A DNA stretch of 64,000 nucleotides from Marinirhabdus sp963793275 (lineage in GTDB: Bacteria; Bacteroidota; Bacteroidia; Flavobacteriales; Flavobacteriaceae), in NCBI GenBank assembly GCA_963793275.1, contig CAWBZL010000004.1, positions 1 to 64,000 on the forward strand, given 5' to 3'. The notes below the pieces were generated by a model. That model ran no database searches and was not told the origin of the DNA. It worked only from the letters and a program-made list of their open reading frames with translations. Position 1 is the first letter of the stretch. Each line of letters opens with the position of its first letter. The translations under genes and the position numbers were made by a program. Shown piece by piece: positions 1-7,913 of the stretch.

Positions 1-1
1 A

Positions 2-361
2 ATTATGGCCTATGACCTATTAATAAGCCATTACGTTGAAGAGTTAAGTAATTTAAGGGATTTGTCATACGGCATACCGAATAAGCTGAATACTCTATCA
101 AACGGTGAGCGACTTGGTTGGACTGCTTCAAAAACAGACCTAATTGAGTTAATTTATGCATTACAGGCATCTGGCGCAATAAAAAGTGGTACAGCTGGTA
201 TTAAAGAAATGGCATCAGCTTGTGAAGATATTTTTGAACTTAATCTTGGTAACGTTTATAGAACTTTTCTCGAAATAAGAGAACGGAAAATCGACCAAAC
301 CAAGTTTATTGATAGACTAAAAGCAACACTTTTAAGGCGAATGGAAGAAACGGACGGTTGA
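2..361 (+). CDS. rteC: RteC-type regulator, C-terminal part (5' cut by window)
   Basis: The visible 118-120 residues match the end of RteC, the regulator that in Bacteroides conjugative transposons activates the excision operon. Seen here are the W-T-A-S-K-T-D-L-I-E-L-I-Y-A-L segment, the following G-x-I-K-E-M-A stretch and a basic terminus (KATLLRRMEE). The family is usually well over 200 residues, so the gene starts before base 1 and the first ATG at base 5 is probably internal. The next gene downstream is a small HTH protein of the excisionase type, as expected for an RteC target. Family assignment is by recognition. Confidence 0.75.
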   Translation: MMAYDLLISHYVEELSNLRDLSYGIPNKLNTLSNGERLGWTASKTDLIELIYALQASGAIKSGTAGIKEMASACEDIFELNLGNVYRTFLEIRERKIDQTKFIDRLKATLLRRMEETDG

Positions 362-390
362 TATTTTCATTTTTAAAAATGTTAAATTTC

Positions 391-416
391 TTCCCAAGTT
401 GGGTCTTACTTGGGAA
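391..416. promoter_or_regulatory. 9-bp inverted repeat after rteC
   Basis: TTCCCAAGT (391-399) and ACTTGGGAA (408-416) form perfect arms around an 8-nt loop, 30 bp after the rteC stop. It could be a weak terminator, although A rather than T follows on the plus strand. Further copies of the half-site ACTTGGG lie near 522 and 532, so it may instead be a protein-binding repeat family. Confidence 0.45.
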
Positions 417-594
417 AAAATAAAATTAATTTTATCTATTATCATTTGGCATAGATGATTTTAAGTGACACCTCTAAATCAAACCAATTTAAACCATTGA
501 AAATGAGTAAATAAAAACACCCTACTTGGGTACAACTTGGGATTAAAATCCAATAAACCATCCCAAATTTGTAGAACGAAAGTCAAATCAGGTC

Positions 595-640
595 AGGGAC
601 TATCAAATTAGTTGAAATCGATACGATAGTCCCTTTCTTT
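595..640 (+). promoter_or_regulatory. Leader hairpin upstream of the HTH gene
   Basis: AGGGACTATC (595-604) and GATAGTCCCT (625-634) are perfect 10-bp arms with a 20-nt loop, followed by TTCTTT and, 15 nt later, the ATG of the HTH gene. Shape and position suggest a terminator or attenuator in the leader of the next operon. Attenuation is an inference. Confidence 0.6.
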
Positions 641-654
641 AAAACCGTTCTATT

Positions 655-939
655 ATGCCAGCAAATATTATTACCACCGACGACCTTCGAGAATTTAAAA
701 TGGAATTGCTCGATGACATCAAGAATCTTCTATCTAAACAAGCAACTGGAAAACTCAAGAAATATTTAAAATCTTCCGAGGTAATGGACTTGCTTCAAGT
801 CAGTCCAGGTACATTACAGAATCTTCGCATCAATGGAACGTTGCCATACACAAAAGTTGGGGGCATTATCTACTATGATGCAGAGGAAATTCAAGGTGTA
901 ATGAACTCAAATCGAGTGCAGCACAAGCAAAATTCTTAA
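655..939 (+). CDS. Small helix-turn-helix protein, excisionase-like (HTH_17)
   Basis: This 94-residue protein has a basic N-terminal helical part and, at about residues 38-85, a MerR/excisionase-like HTH: LKSSEVMDLLQVSPGTLQNL followed by G-T-L-P-Y-T-K-V-G-G and Y-Y-D. Proteins of this kind sit beside rteC in Bacteroidota conjugative elements, where the Xis2c/Xis2d group helps excision and activates transfer genes. It lies 3 nt before the next gene and begins a three-gene operon after a leader hairpin. The precise role (excisionase or operon regulator) is inferred. Confidence 0.7.
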   Translation: MPANIITTDDLREFKMELLDDIKNLLSKQATGKLKKYLKSSEVMDLLQVSPGTLQNLRINGTLPYTKVGGIIYYDAEEIQGVMNSNRVQHKQNS

Positions 940-942
940 AAG

Positions 943-1695
943 ATGAACTATATAAAGCTACTAAATGCGGCTTTTGAAAAGTTCTTTTTTGATGACCGCC
1001 TCAATCCAACGCACATAAGCCTATATATGGCGCTGTTCCAAGAATGGAACAGTAGTCGGTTTGCAGATGAGTTCTATGTAAACCGTCGCGAATTAATGCG
1101 CGTTGCCAAGATTGGTTCAAAATCCACTTATCATAGATGTGTGACAGACCTCGATTCTTGGAACTATCTATCCTACTTCCCTTCTAACAATCCCTACAAA
1201 GGCAGTAAAATCAAGATGTCCATTATTGGGACAAGTGATGAACCTGTTACGGGACAGTACAATCCCATATTAGAACAGCTTGCGGAACAGTACCGTCCCA
1301 TACGTGAACCAGTAGTGTACCAACACCATCCCAATAATGGACAAGCTGTGGACTCGCACCGTCCCACCAGTGGACAAGCATTGGTATCTACTATAAACAA
1401 TACCAAACAAGTAAACAATATAAAACAACCAAAGGGCTGGCAGACCGTTATTAATTTTTTTATTGAAAAAGGTTTTAATGCTGATGAAGGAAAAAAATTC
1501 TTTGAGCATTATGAAACCCGAAATTGGCAAACGAGTGATGGAAATGAAATTAGAGATTGGCGTGCCTTGGCTACGAACTGGATGGACAGAACAGAATTAT
1601 ACGCCGAGGAAAACAAACCAAACAAAAAACAAGCGTCCCAAATCAAGGACAACTTGCGAACCACTAAAAACAAAGACTATGGACAACCCCTCTAA
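943..1695 (+). CDS. Replication/transcription-regulator-like protein of conjugative transposons
   Basis: A 250-residue protein. The N-terminal part (about 1-95) resembles the winged-helix start found in ICE replication proteins (PTHISLYMALFQEWN, then VNRRELMRVAKIGSKSTYHR). The middle (100-150) is Q/P/H-rich with a repeated hydrophilic pattern, and the end carries a W-x-x-V-I-N-F-F and F-E-H-Y-E-T-R-N-W block seen in replisome-organiser-like proteins. It overlaps the ATPase gene by 17 nt, a loader-type pairing that suggests DNA replication of the excised element. I do not assign a biochemical function. Confidence 0.6.
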   Translation: MNYIKLLNAAFEKFFFDDRLNPTHISLYMALFQEWNSSRFADEFYVNRRELMRVAKIGSKSTYHRCVTDLDSWNYLSYFPSNNPYKGSKIKMSIIGTSDEPVTGQYNPILEQLAEQYRPIREPVVYQHHPNNGQAVDSHRPTSGQALVSTINNTKQVNNIKQPKGWQTVINFFIEKGFNADEGKKFFEHYETRNWQTSDGNEIRDWRALATNWMDRTELYAEENKPNKKQASQIKDNLRTTKNKDYGQPL

Positions 1696-2341
1696 AATAA
1701 CCGAAGGTGGCGTGGAATACTCGCTCGGAAACTTTGATGGTAAAAGCGTTCTCTACGACTTCCCAAAAATTCTAATTTACTTGAATGCCAAGGGCAAGCT
1801 GCTATTTGGGAAGAAGTTTAGGATTTACGATGAGGATAAGGTGATACTGCTAAAGCTCTGTTCTTACTTCATCAAGGATAAAGAGAACTGCTCAACTTAC
1901 GGAATTGACATCGATAAAGGTATCCTGCTTTCTGGACCCGTAGGCTGCGGTAAGACCAGCTTAATGAAATTGCTACGTCATTTGGTACCGTTGCAACGTA
2001 CTTACGAAATGATTCCTTGCCGGAACGTAACCTTCAGCTTTAATCATTTAGGTTTTAAAACGGTCGAGGAATATGGAAATACCAAATTTTATTGCTTTGA
2101 TGATTTAGGAGTTGAACCCGCTGGTCGTTTTTACGGTAAAGACCTAAACGTTATGGGCGAGGTTTTACTATCACGCTATGAATTATTTATACAGACCAAA
2201 GGCAATATAAAAACCCACGCCACAACCAATCTCAATGCTCAAGAACTGGAAGAACGCTATGGCAATCGTGTTCGTAGCAGGATGCGTGAACTGTTTAATC
2301 TGGTGGCTTTTGATAAGGGAGCTGGGGATAAGAGAAAGTAG
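1679..2341 (+). CDS. DnaC/IstB-like AAA+ ATPase
   Basis: The 220-residue protein has a Walker A motif GPVGCGKTS at about residues 83-91, a Walker B-like F-Y-C-F-D-D-L-G, and an R-V-R-S-R-M-R-E-L-F terminus with the arginine-finger character of helicase loaders. I place the start at 1679, overlapping the previous gene by 17 nt; the open frame runs further upstream, but only through the previous coding region in another frame. The likely role is loading a replicative helicase or otherwise aiding replication of the ICE. Specific partners are unknown. Confidence 0.75.
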   Translation: MDNPSKITEGGVEYSLGNFDGKSVLYDFPKILIYLNAKGKLLFGKKFRIYDEDKVILLKLCSYFIKDKENCSTYGIDIDKGILLSGPVGCGKTSLMKLLRHLVPLQRTYEMIPCRNVTFSFNHLGFKTVEEYGNTKFYCFDDLGVEPAGRFYGKDLNVMGEVLLSRYELFIQTKGNIKTHATTNLNAQELEERYGNRVRSRMRELFNLVAFDKGAGDKRK

Positions 2342-2450
2342 ATGCCTATTAGCTGTGGCATCACTAATGGTAATACTAGTTGGCTTAAAAATATTTCTTA
2401 AAGCAAATAGACTTGTTGAAATATCCAAATTGTTATGTTAAATTTTATCT

Positions 2451-5438
2451 TTGTATAAAAATCTAAACCTTTTGCAACTATCTCAAACTTTTAAAGACGG
2501 ACTCAATTCTCTTGGTTTTAACCAAGAGAACAATGATTGTCTTTTTCTTACTGATGATTACAAGCAAACAGAAGATTTATCGGTAAAACTTCAACTTGAA
2601 AAAGCAATGAAGTTTGAAGCCTCGGCAGTTTTTTTCAGGAATGAAATTAATAAGCTCAAAGCCCAAATTTATATCTACGACCATACTCAATTAGATTCTG
2701 ATGAGAGCCATTTGAGCCACATACAAAAAATGGTATGGAGCAACGGAGCTGTTCCTATTGCCTGTATCTTTTACAGGACAGAAATAAAAATACTCGATTG
2801 TACCCAACATATTCAAGATGACAATAAGCCCGTTTACCTAGCAAGTTTAAAAATTGTAGCCAAGGCACATCAGCTTTATAATAAAAATTTTGCTGTTAAG
2901 ATAAAAACTGGTACGTTCTGGGAAGAATCTAGTGTCAAAAATAAATTTAAATTCAATGCCTCTTCCTACGATATCCTTATACGGTGGATACGAGAGATAG
3001 CTAAACAAATTGCATTCTCAAATTCCAATGCCGATGAGCGAATAATAAAAAAAATCATTATTCAGTCTATAATGATTAAATATCTGGAGGAAAGAAAAGA
3101 TCCAGATGGCAATAGCTCTTTTAATCAAAAATATTTCCAGAAATATGGCAGTTGCCAAGAATTTGTAGATGTTCTGTCTAATGGAAATTTTGTTGCTTTG
3201 CTAGACGATTTACAGCAAGATTTAAATGGTAATCTTTTTGAGTGGAATTCCGAAGAGAAGAATCTAATACCAACTTTAAATTTAAATGGTCTGGTAGAAG
3301 CTTTAAAAGCTTATAAAAGACCCGAAGAGAGCCACAACCAAATTCTGGAACTTATTAGATACTATGAGTTCAGCTACATTCCTGTAGAATTGATAAGTCG
3401 TATCTACGAAGAGTTTTTAGCAGGTGGCGATGATACTTTATTTAGTCAAAAAGAGAAAAAACAAAAAGATGGCATCTTTTACACACCATCTCATCTTGCG
3501 CAGTTATTAGTCGATGAGATTATGCCATTACATCAGTATATCAGTATTGACATCAAATCATTTACGATTTTGGATCCAGCTTGTGGATCGGGTATTTTTC
3601 TTGTATTGGCATTTAAAAGGTTAGTACAATGGTGGCGTTTACAGAACAGTCTAAAACAACCAAATATTCAAACTTTAAAGACTATTTTAGCCTGTCTTTA
3701 TGGTGTTGATAAAGAGTATCAAGCAACCAAATTAGCAGCATTTAGTCTTTGCCTCGCACTCTGTGATGAGCTTTCGCCTAAACAGATTATCAATGAATTA
3801 AAATTTAGTGACCTTACAGAAAATCAAATTTTACATTCTGATTTTTTTATAGAACACTTATTAGTTAAGGAATATAAAGATTCTGCACAGAGGTCTGCTT
3901 TTAAAAAAATAAGTAACAAGAAGTTTTCAAGAATTATCGGCAATCCACCTTTTGACCGTGGAGCCCTCAATTTATACACTAAAAAATGGGAGAAGGAAAA
4001 TATAGATATTCCTCAAGGTCAAATTGCCTTAAAGTTTTTATCCGAAGCTTTAGAATTTTTAGAGCCTGGTGGTTTACAATGTCTTATAATCAAATCATCC
4101 AGTCTTCTTTACAATACAAGTTCAACGGAATTTAAGGAAAGACTATTTTCAAATTACAATGTGCTTCAAGTCCTTGATTTTACACCTTTGGGGCGTAACA
4201 ACAGTTTATGGGATGGAGCAGATGTAGCTAGTGCAGCTATATTTCTACGTAATGAAAAACCTGACTTTAGCAAAAACATCTTGCATTTAATCTTTAGAAG
4301 AACTAAAGCGGTCAAAGAACGTATTGTATTCGAAGTCGATGAATACGATTTCCATTTTGTTAATAGGAATGACGCGATAAACAATCAATTTGTTTGGAAA
4401 ATAAACTTGTTAGGTGGTGGTAGAATTGCAAGTTTAGTAGCCAAATCACAAGTGCTAAATACATTCGAAGAGTATCTAAAGGCAGAAGATTGTATTTCGA
4501 TGGAAGGGTATCAAAAAGGGTCTCGTGGCAAAATGCAGCCCGATTATATGTATGAACTAAATAGTTTGCCTACATCAGCCATTACATCAAGAGGCATTGA
4601 TTACAAACAATTGGAATCAATACCCAATAATACAGTTTTTTCAAAAGTTCCACAGAGATTATTTTTTGAATCCCCAAATGTAATCCTATGGGAAAATATG
4701 GGTGCAGAAAAACTACCTGTTTTTTTGAACACTCGAAAGTCTTTTTCGTTCAAGGACAAAATAATATCCTTAAAATCTAAAACCAATGATTTAAAAATTT
4801 TGCAGAGTATTGTTAAGAATTTCGAGACAAATTCTGATTTTTACCGCTTTTTTATATTCTGTACAAGTAGTCAAGTATTAGTTAATCTGAATTCTGCTAT
4901 CCTAAAAAAGGATTATATGACCTTACCATATGTTGAGGATAGGAAAGGGTTTTTTAGCCAAATAGACCTGAATATCATAGATGATGTAAACACATATTAT
5001 CAAGACTTTCTAAGGCACGGAGAACGTTCTGTAATCTTGGATAAACTTGAAGGAAATGAACTAAAAAATTCAATTGAGTTATATGGTATTGAATATTGCA
5101 AACTGTTAAACGATATACAAAACAACCAAAAGCAAAATTTCAAAATCTATGAAGTTTGCGAGCTGTATGATAGCACTTATATATGTATAATTTTTAAATA
5201 TAGTTCGGCATCATTGAAAAACGAGATTAGCTGGAAAAAAGATGGTCTTGAAGAAATTGAATCATTATCCAATTTCCAGATTTCAAGTAGATTAAATTCC
5301 CAAAGGATTGTTCGGTATTATCATTCTGACAATACGATAGTTATAGTTAAACCAAATCAAAAGAGGTATTGGCTTTCTCATAAGGCCTATAGAGATGCTG
5401 ACAAAACCTTAATTGATTTAGTAAAAAATCGAAATTAA
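2451..5438 (+). CDS. N6-adenine DNA methyltransferase with large flanking domains
   Basis: A 995-residue SAM-dependent DNA methyltransferase. Motif I DPACGSGIF lies at residues 375-383 and the catalytic NPPF at about 497-500, so adenine-N6 methylation is expected. Residues 1-330 form an unfamiliar N-terminal region and about 600-995 is probably a target-recognition region. The start is uncertain: TTG at 2451 follows a stop 10 nt upstream and overlaps a perfect promoter element TATCTTTG (2446-2453), so translation may begin further in, for example at the ATG at 2607. A PD-ExK-like protein follows 2 nt downstream, so the pair looks like a restriction-modification or related defence cassette placed between replication and transfer genes. 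Confidence 0.8.
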   Translation: MYKNLNLLQLSQTFKDGLNSLGFNQENNDCLFLTDDYKQTEDLSVKLQLEKAMKFEASAVFFRNEINKLKAQIYIYDHTQLDSDESHLSHIQKMVWSNGAVPIACIFYRTEIKILDCTQHIQDDNKPVYLASLKIVAKAHQLYNKNFAVKIKTGTFWEESSVKNKFKFNASSYDILIRWIREIAKQIAFSNSNADERIIKKIIIQSIMIKYLEERKDPDGNSSFNQKYFQKYGSCQEFVDVLSNGNFVALLDDLQQDLNGNLFEWNSEEKNLIPTLNLNGLVEALKAYKRPEESHNQILELIRYYEFSYIPVELISRIYEEFLAGGDDTLFSQKEKKQKDGIFYTPSHLAQLLVDEIMPLHQYISIDIKSFTILDPACGSGIFLVLAFKRLVQWWRLQNSLKQPNIQTLKTILACLYGVDKEYQATKLAAFSLCLALCDELSPKQIINELKFSDLTENQILHSDFFIEHLLVKEYKDSAQRSAFKKISNKKFSRIIGNPPFDRGALNLYTKKWEKENIDIPQGQIALKFLSEALEFLEPGGLQCLIIKSSSLLYNTSSTEFKERLFSNYNVLQVLDFTPLGRNNSLWDGADVASAAIFLRNEKPDFSKNILHLIFRRTKAVKERIVFEVDEYDFHFVNRNDAINNQFVWKINLLGGGRIASLVAKSQVLNTFEEYLKAEDCISMEGYQKGSRGKMQPDYMYELNSLPTSAITSRGIDYKQLESIPNNTVFSKVPQRLFFESPNVILWENMGAEKLPVFLNTRKSFSFKDKIISLKSKTNDLKILQSIVKNFETNSDFYRFFIFCTSSQVLVNLNSAILKKDYMTLPYVEDRKGFFSQIDLNIIDDVNTYYQDFLRHGERSVILDKLEGNELKNSIELYGIEYCKLLNDIQNNQKQNFKIYEVCELYDSTYICIIFKYSSASLKNEISWKKDGLEEIESLSNFQISSRLNSQRIVRYYHSDNTIVIVKPNQKRYWLSHKAYRDADKTLIDLVKNRN

Positions 5439-5440
5439 GA

Positions 5441-6112
5441 ATGGTAGTCGATGATTTTTCTGAAGAGAGCACTGGAGCTTCTTTTAGTATAGACTTGTCT
5501 GCGGAAGATATTCGTGATAAGATTTTAGAAAGTATTTCAAATACTGCAAAACCGTTCGTTCATTCTGTACATACGCATAAAAATACCCATTGGAATGAGG
5601 ATAGCCTAACCCAAGTTTTCATAGCACAAAACACAGTTCAATTACAAAAGCTTTCCTCATCGTTAATGGTTGCTGCTCAATACAGGGATATCTATCATAA
5701 AACTAAAGGTATTCCCGATGTATTTTATTCAATGATTGAAGAAGGCAGAGACCATAAGCCGTCCTTTGTAATGGAAGCTAAACGATTGCCTACACCCACA
5801 AGTACTCGTGAAAAGGAATATGTTGTAGGTAAAACAACAACTGGAAATCCCAATGGTGGAATCGAACGGTTTAAATTAGGAAAGCACGGTGCAGGCCATT
5901 CTCATTGTGGAATGTTAGCATTTGTAGAGAAAGAAGAATATCAATATTGGTTAAAAAATATAAATTCTTGGATAGCAGAATTATACCCTGTATGGTCTGA
6001 AAGTGAGTTGTTAAAACTACAAAAAAACTATTCGCATTACAGTCATTTTAAGTCCAAAGCAGAAAGAGATAAAGGTGAAGTTAATCTTGATCATTTTTGG
6101 ATAAAAATTTAA
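5441..6112 (+). CDS. Putative PD-(D/E)xK nuclease paired with the methyltransferase
   Basis: A 223-residue protein with a nuclease-like spacing of acidic residues: Glu53 in NEDSLT, Asp93 in GIPDVFY, and Glu112-x-Lys114 in FVMEAKRL. This E...PD...ExK layout is the signature of PD-(D/E)xK endonucleases. A later segment G-A-G-H-S-H-C-G-M-L-A-F-V is well formed but I do not know its role. It starts 2 nt after the methyltransferase, so the two are almost certainly cotranscribed. Nuclease function is inferred from the motif; I do not recognise the family by name. Confidence 0.6.
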   Translation: MVVDDFSEESTGASFSIDLSAEDIRDKILESISNTAKPFVHSVHTHKNTHWNEDSLTQVFIAQNTVQLQKLSSSLMVAAQYRDIYHKTKGIPDVFYSMIEEGRDHKPSFVMEAKRLPTPTSTREKEYVVGKTTTGNPNGGIERFKLGKHGAGHSHCGMLAFVEKEEYQYWLKNINSWIAELYPVWSESELLKLQKNYSHYSHFKSKAERDKGEVNLDHFWIKI

Positions 6113-6513
6113 AATAGATTTTTCCGCAACTTAATTATTTAACAACTTCAAGAAAACTGAATATTAGATGAATTGAAAAAAAAGATTTCATAAACCTAGA
6201 GATCCTAAAGAAGGGCATTATTTTGATATTAGATATTTTGTCTATTAGCATCATTTTTACGATGATTACATCAATAATCATATAAAGAAAGATAGGGAAA
6301 AAGTCACTGCCCTTATTGTGGAAAAAAAAGAATTATCATAGAGATAGAATCAGTTTTTGAAATGTTACCGAATGGTCTAAACTACAGTACAAAAATTGAG
6401 CTAAAATTCCAGTTTAAAGTATTATTTATTTCGAAATTTATAAGTGTATTTGTAAACTTCAATTAAAATCTCTTTTAAACATTTTACAATTTCAATTCCC
6501 AACTCTTTCATAA
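6113..6513. other. 400-bp intergenic stretch with a possible gene fragment
   Basis: No intact gene is visible. Plus-strand bases 6296-6466 read as an open stretch of about 56 codons beginning with a zinc-ribbon-like H-C-P-Y-C-G-K, with no start codon before the upstream stop at 6293. It may be a leftover of a transposase or regulator, or chance. The region is AT-rich and separates the nuclease gene from the oppositely oriented amidase. Confidence 0.3.
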
Positions 6514-7149
6514 CTACTTATATTTTATTAAACATTCCAATACCAGCAGAGCCAAAGTCAGAAAGCTATCTTGGTTGCTGAGATAGTTGCTTTCATCCTC
6601 ATTACTCAAAAAACCCAATTCCAAAAGAACAGAAGGACAATAATTAACCGTTTCACGTAGCACCTGAAAACTTGCAAACTTCACACCCCTACTTTCAAAA
6701 CCTAATTCTTTATTAAGCGCAGCTTGCAATTGAAAAGCCAACCAACTGGCATCCTTTGAATATTGTGAAGTGGCGTTTGCCACATACAATTCAATTCCTC
6801 TAGCGTTCGGATTATTGGAATGATTGCAATGCAAAGAAACGAACAAATCAGCATTCAATGTTTTTGCCAATTTAGTTCTGTCCGATAATAAAATTAAAGT
6901 GTCTTTGTACCTGGTCAAATAAATATCCAAAGGCTCATCCAAATCGTTATTTAACTTCAAAATCTCATTTGCAATTGATAAAACCACATCCTTTTCTTGG
7001 ATACCCTTTATTCCAATAGCACCAGAATCTTTTCCACCGTGTCCAACATCAATAATTATTCTTTTTTGAGTGGCAATTTCCTGTCCAAAAATGACACACA
7101 TTTTTAGAAGCAAAATTACAAAACTGACGCTTTTGAGCACTTTTTTCAT
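6514..7149 (-). CDS. Secreted N-acetylmuramoyl-L-alanine amidase (Amidase_3)
   Basis: This amidase cleaves the bond between N-acetylmuramic acid and the stem peptide. The motifs are typical: IIIDVGHGGKDSGAIG (first zinc histidine), then E-K-D-V, L-T-R, S-D-R, the second histidine in FVSLHCNHS and the catalytic glutamate in VLLELGFLS. From the ATG at 7149 the protein begins MKKVLKSVSF with a hydrophobic signal segment ending near F-G-Q; an in-frame ATG at 7173 gives an eight-residue longer form without a better signal. It is divergent from the tra operon and probably opens the wall for the mating pore. A possible promoter element on the minus strand is TATATTTG (7289-7282). Confidence 0.85.
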   Translation of the reverse strand: MKKVLKSVSFVILLLKMCVIFGQEIATQKRIIIDVGHGGKDSGAIGIKGIQEKDVVLSIANEILKLNNDLDEPLDIYLTRYKDTLILLSDRTKLAKTLNADLFVSLHCNHSNNPNARGIELYVANATSQYSKDASWLAFQLQAALNKELGFESRGVKFASFQVLRETVNYCPSVLLELGFLSNEDESNYLSNQDSFLTLALLVLECLIKYK

Positions 7150-7338
7150 TTTCAACTTTTGGGTTATTAACAATTCAACTTCGAAAAATCATAAAATTTG
7201 ATGCCAAATAATAGCAACGGAATTCAAACAATATCAAATAATATTTTATTCACAAATATTTGATTTTCAGTTATTTATATTCAAATATATGTAAATTTCC
7301 AATAACGAAAATGAACTAAAAATTTAAACTTTTCCGTT

Positions 7339-7626
7339 ATGAAAAAATCACACTATTTAGCATCCATTCTTTCGCTCTTATCCACTTCGCTTTTTGCTCA
7401 AATTGGTGGCATTGAAGATTCAGTTAACGATGTGGGCGACACTATCCGAACTATTTTTCCAATACTACTCGGTGTAATCTTCCTTGTAGGTTTCCTGTTC
7501 AACGCAGGACATTTTTTTGGGGAAAATGCAGATTTAAAAAAGGGGATTACCCGAGTTTTAGTATTTGTATTGATTGCAGGTGCAGTAGTCGGAATCTTTA
7601 CTTACCTAATAGGAATCGTTGTATAA
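7339..7626 (+). CDS. traE: Conjugative transposon protein TraE (DUF4134)
   Basis: A 95-residue protein with a signal sequence (MKKSHYLASILSLLSTSLFAQ) and two hydrophobic helices, the form of the DUF4134/TraE family that resembles pilin-like VirB2 proteins. Expected place: cell envelope, as a building block of the mating channel. It opens the tra operon and its stop abuts traF. Unlike the following genes, its frame is intact. Confidence 0.85.
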   Translation: MKKSHYLASILSLLSTSLFAQIGGIEDSVNDVGDTIRTIFPILLGVIFLVGFLFNAGHFFGENADLKKGITRVLVFVLIAGAVVGIFTYLIGIVV

Positions 7627-7913
7627 ATGAAACGGTTCGAGGTCTATAAAAACATCAGGAAAAGGGCAGTCATTTTTGGGCTGCCCATTTCCCTGTTTGC
7701 CTTAATGATGGTTTCCATTTTGGCTTCGTTGCTCATCATCATCTTCTCATTCAGCTTTGGGATAATAATAGGTGTGTTGGTTTTCAATGCTTCCCTTTAT
7801 GTGGCGCTGACACGAATAGCCCATAATCCACAACTTTTCCAAATGGCAAAAGCATTTCCGCAAGAATCATTAGTAACAAAAGAAATTCTGGCTTCGATTA
7901 TGAACAAGATTAA
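7627..7913 (+). pseudogene. traF: TraF (DUF4133), frameshifted
   Basis: The first 80 residues are a typical DUF4133 membrane protein (F-E-V-Y-K-N-I-R-K-R-A-V-I-F-G-L-P, then two membrane helices and R-I-A-H-N-P-Q-L). At about 7865 the natural frame is lost by one missing base. In the shifted frame the sequence continues as IISNKRNSGFDYEQD and stops at 7911-7913, the usual TraF ending, overlapping the traG start. As written, the frame instead runs on into traG and looks like a TraF-TraG fusion, which I regard as false. Confidence 0.7.

Noticed and set aside
2235..2441. 68-codon hydrophobic frame overlapping the DnaC-like ATPase gene
   Set aside because: Over half of it overlaps the conserved end of the ATPase in another frame and it has no family features; the hydrophobic look is likely chance.
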